Below, one piece after another: positions 58,199-64,000 of a stretch of 64,000 nt of DNA (position 1 is its first letter; every line of letters begins with the position of its first letter). The notes under the pieces are model-generated. The model saw only the letters and a list, made by a program, of their open reading frames with translations. It did no database searches and was not told the origin of the DNA. This DNA comes from Membranipora membranacea (lineage: Eukaryota; Bryozoa; Gymnolaemata; Cheilostomatida; Membraniporidae): NCBI GenBank assembly GCA_914767715.1, contig OU612072.1, positions 2,854,001 to 2,918,000 on the forward strand, given 5' to 3'. Position numbers and translations under genes: made by a program.

Positions 58199-61100
58199 TC
58201 AAACCTCCACTTTGGGGTCGGACATCTCATAGCCTTTAGAGAGCATCTTATCTTCATTAGCTGTGTTCACAGGCTCAGTTCTTGTATGCCAAACCAATAT
58301 CTGTGATAACAGAGAATACATGATCTTGTTCTGTCGTATATAGGTCATCTTTGCTTGGATATAAGGCATCAATACAAGCCAGATTTAAAAATTGTCTCTT
58401 CACTATCAGGGAGGGATATAAATAGCATCAAGTAATATAAGTTTAGTCCTTAGCCCTATAGCATCGACATGACATGACATGACATGACAGAGCTGGTTAT
58501 TAGTTCAAGGCCAGATATACTGCTGAAAGCAACTGTTAAATCCAAATTTTGTCCAATTTGCGATTAGAACCAAAGTCTTTGTTGTTATGCAACGATGAGT
58601 TTGCTCTTACCTTGGTACACATATCAGCTTTTGGCTCAAGATCTGACAGTTTTATACCCAGTGATTGTAGGAACACGGACTCTTGATAACCTCGCTTAGC
58701 GTTTATATCAAATTTGGCCAGCTTATTCTGAAAACAACAAAATAGTCGATCACATCTGTGGAGAGATAAAATGAATAGCGGCAAATCCTTCACAAAATAC
58801 ATCGCAGTCCAGTAATAGATAAATGACGACATAACATAAGAAAAAGTCTTAGATAAAAGCAAATTGTTATATTCGGAGTTTTCCTCCCTAGACACAGGAG
58901 ACACAAGATTTCAAAACGCATAACAATCGCTGTACTGTTAACAAGCCAAAATCATCATGAGCACAATATTATAATACTGCCACATTTAACTTGCCTCTTA
59001 AATACAGAGATTTTTTAACTTGTAGCTGATTAACTTACTTCTAATACAAGTTTGAGGTTGACAGCAAATCCTGCCATATCCATAGCAAATGGTCTCTCTT
59101 TTCTATACCAGTATGTGTGCCAATCGATAACCTAGAACCAAAGATATCTGAGGTTAATTAAAGGGGTATTAGTGTAACACCTTAACATTCCAAGGTATAA
59201 GGTATATTTTGGAAAACCTGTTCATTGTAGACAGCAGGGAGTTCGGGACATGTCCTGTACACAGCTTGAACACAAATTAAAATTTTCGACTGCAAAAAAT
59301 AATGTGAGGTTACATATAGCCTAACACCGTACAAAGTTCTCAGGTATAAAAAAAGAACTAAGTAGGCTTTGTGTTAGAATTAACAATTATGCAGAAATTT
59401 CCTTCTTGAATTAACTCTGCAAGAATTTGCTTTCAATTTCAGCAACAATGACGCTTCAGAAGACATGCAATCTCTTAACGTCTAAGTTTTCAACACACAT
59501 AACTTTTTATAACACAAACAATCAGAGAGCGATACTACCTTGCCATCATTTACTATGGGTGCCTCATATTTCAGCTTTCCTACCAAACCAACAGGCCAGA
59601 CTGACACTAGTTGAGTATCCCTCATCTACAAAAAGGAAATGAGTATGATAACACAAAACACGGAAGAAACAGCCATCGAGGAGGAGGGGAGGGGGTACTG
59701 TCTCCACCTGCTGTAGTGCAGGACAGTGTCAGGTCACAGACTATTATCTGTACGGCAGCAGCAGTGTTGCTGCCTTCTATAGTCAACACTCCACGCTTAG
59801 AACAAGCATCAGTATATTTCCAAATAAGGAACTAAGACTAGGCGAAAGATTTGAAGTCTTCCCTCAAGGAGGTAACTATATGATACAATCACATCCCGTT
59901 GATGTCTCTTTCACTGCTCAGTACTCACCTCCTTGAACAGTTCAACACTATAAGTATTATCATCATCAGCAAAGTAAACAACTCCGGAGTGAAAGTCTGG
60001 ACTAAGATTATCTCTTAACCAAGCCAGGCCTGTATTTCTCTGTAGGACACCTGTGGGCATAGAGAAGAGTGTAACTTGAGAGCAATGTACACATGGGGTC
60101 CACTATATGCATGTGTAACAACTCTTCTTGCTTCATTTAATGGAATATGGATGATAAAGAGACACATAATTCATGCGGATCAATTTTTGTTTTATAAGAA
60201 AAATGGAGTGGCTGCGTGACAAGGCTAGATTTCATTCGCTGAAATTTGGATTTATCTTCCATTTCATCATGGAAAGAAAACTGACACATTATGCTGCATC
60301 CATGTGTGTATTTATTTCATAATCATCCGTTATCACCAAACACTCTGAATCAATCAAGGATCTGTTCTGTTTTTGAAATAAAACGCCCCCTGAAGCGCTT
60401 GCATCAAGCATTGAAAGTCAAAGTGCAGACAGAATCACAGTTATTCAGGGCAGACACGATTCACAGCTTGCATTGCATAGAAGATGCCATAATAAAAACA
60501 TGGCAGTACAGCAGCAACTTGATTCGTTCGGTAGCCATGTATGTAGCCAGATATTCATGCATCAATGAAGACTTTCATTTTACTCTAATTCTCACCTCTG
60601 GGTTTGAGCCAGTTTGGGTCTTTCTCTCTCAGTTTGACCTCTGGTGGTGTCACTGACAAAAGTTGGGTGTGATTAAGCCCGCTGTTCCTCAGAAAGTTAG
60701 ACACAAGAGTTGTACGCGTGTCTGCATCCTCCACAATGATCCAATGAACATTGGGTAATGATTTAAAAACTGTAGCTAGGCGGGTTAGCTCAGCTTTCTA
60801 GAAAAAGATAAAAATGAAATTAGAACTGATAGATATTCGATTACCAGAATCACAGATATGAACATCAAAATGGTCTACAGATCTGGTATAACCCTCATAC
60901 TTATTAAATCCATTAAATCTAGTAAGTTTTCTTTTATGAAAAAGCTACATATCACTCACGCAATACTAGTATCTGAACCTTGGACTGTGTATAATTAGCT
61001 ACAATACAGCTTTACATAAGCGAATATAAAATAGTACACATACACACAATAACACTAACAAAAATATAATACATAATATGATATAATATAATACAATTCG

Positions 61101-61910
61101 TATATTGAAGCTGCTCACTTGTACTAGTCTATTATATGTAGGAGTTATTATATATATAGTAGGAAGCCCAGGTACGTGGTGACTCATATCTCTACTGCTC
61201 ATCTCACTCCTCAGGTAATGGATTTCTTTCTCTTTTGATTCGATAGCTTTCTTATATCTCTGTATGATTCTCTCATTTCCACCACCACCACCTATACCTC
61301 CTTTACAGCTTTCTAAAATGAATAAAATGTATAAAATAGAGAATTCTGGAAATGGCTATCACCAATCTCCAGAGCATACAGGACTTCCAGTTGTCATACA
61401 CATGGGCCCCTGGGACTTACATGTCTTTACTTTGCCAATGCCCACTATCAACCACCCAAAAGTGGTCATGGTCATACACTATCATTCTGCCTGCAGGATA
61501 GCCTTGTGACATAGTCTATCTCTGCAGCACAGCAGCGGTGGCGCTGCCTCCCATCAAGAAAGGCAACTCCCAGTATTTATGGCTGCGAGATATCCAAACC
61601 AGTGTTCTATTGAGAGTCAAATATAACCAAACTTAATTTCAACACAGGACACTTTAGTCTTCCAAGGTGATGACATTTGGACTAGAAGGTATAAGTTGTT
61701 TTCAAGGGATTGATGGGCCATATAAAACTGGCTATTCGTATATGATCATCGATAAAATTTAAATCTGCCTTTTTACTAAATCTCAATTACATGGAATCGT
61801 TTATCAACTAAATCCATTGGCTTACCAAGCTGAAATATGAGTACTAAAAACCAAGCCGCGCTCAGTAGCACCAGTATGTAAAATATGTGCCTCCCAGTGA
61901 AATTGGCCAT
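58199..61910 (-). CDS. B3GAT3: Galactosylgalactosylxylosylprotein 3-beta-glucuronosyltransferase (GlcAT-I)
   Basis: This enzyme adds the glucuronic acid that completes the tetrasaccharide linker of proteoglycans, from UDP-GlcA in the Golgi. Coding exons: 61910-61826, 61312-61119, 60797-60596, 60050-59929, 59625-59539, 59131-59039, 58727-58611, 58300-58199; all phases join into 333 residues, close to the human length of 335. Layout: short cytosolic end, signal anchor ([17 protein letters not shown]), Gly-rich and coiled stem, then the GT43 domain beginning [16 protein letters not shown]. Donor-site residues: WIIVEDA, and FADDDNTYS with the metal-binding Asp triad. Acceptor site: SVWPVGLVG and MDMAGFAV. 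The general base is the Glu of GYQES, and the C-terminus LVWHTRTE carries the UDP-binding His and Arg. It ends VEV, much like vertebrate GlcAT-I. All key residues are present, so it should be active. The DMAGFAV and WHTRTE motifs mark the B3GAT family; assignment to GlcAT-I rather than GlcAT-P/S rests on overall similarity. Confidence 0.93.
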
Positions 61911-61919
61911 TTTATATTT

Positions 61920-62640
61920 GTTACCGATTGTAATCTGTCACGTAAATGAGTATTCTATAATGAGAGAGAAGGACGCTGAATATGTAGAATGGCTATGGAC
62001 TGGATATTGTATACGAATGTTCCTGTATTTGACCCAAAAATCAAATACACAGTGTACTTTACAGCACCAAATATAGTTCACTTCATTTGTAGCATGTCAG
62101 ATTATTATAGGAACAGAGGAGTAACTTTTTGCAGGAACAAATTTGGATCACATGCAGCTGTACAATGAAGTAGGCTTACAACAGGCAAACAATTCTGCAG
62201 GAGTGTGGAGAAGAAAACTTATCATGATGTCATCATACAACTTTTATGTCAGCTATTGTGACACTAAATAATAGCAATCAATATAATAATTAGTATTTTT
62301 TCTCAATCCCTGGCTAGCTTCATATATGGTCTAATAGGGTTTATAAATACCGTACCACACTCTCAGGTGGTTCAGATGATAGCAGATAGTGCACAAAACA
62401 ATCAACTTGCCTTATGCAGTTGAAGCATGCCTCAAATCCCAAGCATGTGTGCAAACAGCAATCAACTAGATGATTTGTAGTAAATAATAGTGCCAACTTA
62501 GCAAATTAATTATCTTCCGGAAATGGAGCTAAGTTGATTTAGTGGATTCGCTAGGTTTGATAGAGTGTCTCTGATTGGATAAACTGGAATTCTAAAGTAG
62601 CTGATTGGTGAGGCAATCCTAACCTAATATTCTTTAATAT
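61920..62640. other. Interval with no gene found
   Basis: Upstream of the glucuronosyltransferase gene. It contains an AGCTAAGTTGATTTAGTGGATTCGCT stretch of no known meaning; no exon recognised. Confidence 0.35.
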
Positions 62641-63240
62641 TTAGGCTCAATTCTTCGATGATTGCCATGAATTGTCTTTCCATGGGTCGCCTTCTTTCAC
62701 CTTGTACCTTGATGAGTCCAGTTTCCAGCCCGAGCGTCTGCTGTGACTTGAGAAACTGCGTTTCTTATATTTCATTTAATATTTTCGTTCAGCAACAATT
62801 TGGATAATTGAACAGCTTTTGAGTGTTTATCCAAGCAGGGAGACAAGAAATGGGCTCCCAGTTGGTAGGGCATTCAATTCCTTGGCAGTACGGATGAAAA
62901 ACAATCCCTGGTAGTGAAGTGAAGGGTGTTTGAGGTAGGGATGAAGTACTTTTCCAAATGTCTCTTAGCTAATGAAGCGTTGGCTGTTTGGATGTAGTTG
63001 TTGATGACGCCTTTGCTGGAGTGATGGTATTAACTGAAGATTTTGATATGTCTATCACTTCGTCTGTGTGAGAGGGGCTGATGCAACAGGTTTTGGAGCG
63101 ATCAGTTTCGAGTTGATTGGTAGCAGAGTCAGCCGCTGAGTCCCAGACTGCAGAGGCATATTCTAGGACTGGCCGAACCAGCTGTTTGTTCGCTGTGTTC
63201 TCGAATCCATAACTTGCCTACTCTTGCTTCCAAACTGTTG
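62640..63240 (-). mobile_element. Decayed LINE (jockey/CR1-type reverse transcriptase C-terminus)
   Basis: On the minus strand 63200-63090 reads QLVRPVLEYASAVWDSAA, the well-known motif near the C-terminus of non-LTR reverse transcriptases. About 240 bp further, in another frame, FFIRTAKELNALPTG matches the usual ending of these proteins. Frameshifts separate the two, so it is dead. It is not obviously the same family as the CAAT-tailed LINEs. Confidence 0.75.
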
Positions 63241-64000
63241 AGAAGAGATTTGCCCCTCTAAAGTTTGGGAGAAAGCTCTTTTTTTCGCCCCCATACCAAC
63301 AAAGCTTGTAAAGACATGCTAAGGCTAAACATAGGAGGGGACAAGTAATGGTGTTACATCAACAATCAACGGGCTCGCACAAGAGGAGGGGTAAGTTTCA
63401 GATGTCAGCCAACAATCATGGACACTATATCATACAACAGTAGTACACTCAGCCTAAAAACCATGAAGTTTACTCGACCTAGACATTATGTCATGACATA
63501 TAACAACAAACATCCAGATCGAATCCGAATCCTGATCCAAGAAGCAACTCAATGACACCCAGCCGTAGTTGAGGAATAACAAGGTAAATGTGGAAGGTAA
63601 CAGAACCGGCCTCTGCAGTCACAGAAGTCTCATAAATATACTTTTACGGCAGCATAAATACCATGAGGGCAGATTAACTCTTAACTATTTTTGCAGAAAG
63701 AATTAAGTATTTAAAAGTTTGTTTTTCGCATGTACGGACGTAAACTTCTTATGAATGTTTCTGGGATTTTCATAAAAAAGTGAAGTTGATATGTTGGATA
63801 TAATCTTGTAAGGTGTTCTGGCGGGTTCTAGTTTTGGTTGCACGTTCCTATTGTCAGGCAGATCATTTGTTTTATCATGTTTTATAAAAAGTTTTAAAAA
63901 TATTATAATATTTTATTGTGTTCACATTAATTAATTATTAATCCAACAGTACACACATACTTACATAACATTACTTTTACGTTGTATCATCACATTTTCT
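63241..64000. other. Interval with no gene found
   Basis: No exon or repeat recognised up to the window end. Confidence 0.35.

Noticed and set aside
60291-60656. Plus-strand 121-codon frame
   Set aside because: It overlaps an exon of the glucuronosyltransferase on the other strand and has no family resemblance.
1-64000. Bacterial operons, rRNA genes, or horizontally acquired bacterial genes
   Set aside because: No long intronless genes, ribosome-binding sites or rRNA sequence; all supported genes have spliceosomal introns.

Overview
The window is animal nuclear DNA: AT-rich, with multi-exon genes joined by GT-AG introns of roughly 0.1 to 2.5 kb, spliced reading frames whose intron phases match, two tRNA-Ala genes, and a dense load of tRNA-derived SINEs, LINE tails, foldback/MITE elements and short tandem repeats. 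The gene content (rhodopsin-type GPCRs, a TRIM ubiquitin ligase, the proteoglycan-linker glucuronosyltransferase GlcAT-I, a type I receptor with a tyrosine-rich tail) fits a metazoan. The repeat style (CAAT-tailed LINEs, GC-rich hairpin SINEs) suggests a marine invertebrate, possibly a sponge; that is an impression, not a result.

Layout: (1) 185-4934, minus, part of an unrecognised nuclear-looking gene. (2) 7111-12165, minus, a complete five-coding-exon GPCR. (3) 13.2-24.2 kb, a block holding a tRNA-Ala, relics of a small secreted-protein gene, and a second complete GPCR (17811-22768, plus) arranged head-to-head with the first. (4) 25488-31591, minus, a complete RING/B-box/coiled-coil/propeller gene. 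(5) 31.6-39 kb, no gene found, with SINEs, a minisatellite and a roughly 2.6-kb element with long terminal inverted repeats. (6) 39.1-47.8 kb, a second copy of block 3 in direct orientation: it carries another tRNA-Ala, a decayed GPCR copy lacking the first exon and TM7, and a 1.97-kb hAT-like insertion. (7) 47211-48703, minus, a complete 146-residue secreted protein gene. (8) 51771-56408, minus, a complete 430-residue single-pass receptor with two ectodomain repeats and a tail of tyrosine docking motifs but no kinase. (9) 58199-61910, minus, a complete 333-residue B3GAT3/GlcAT-I. (10) 62-64 kb, a LINE relic.

The history of the middle of the window is readable. A receptor gene was copied in inverted orientation. 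A receptor plus the secreted-protein gene was then copied in tandem and as a large direct segmental duplication. Transposons inserted before the duplication (a foldback in GPCR intron 2, shared by both copies) and after it (the hAT-like element, a LINE tail, SINEs), each dated by the empty or filled site in the other copy.

Gene models were built by hand from splice sites and phase continuity. Start codons, UTRs and very small exons remain unverified. No database search was possible.
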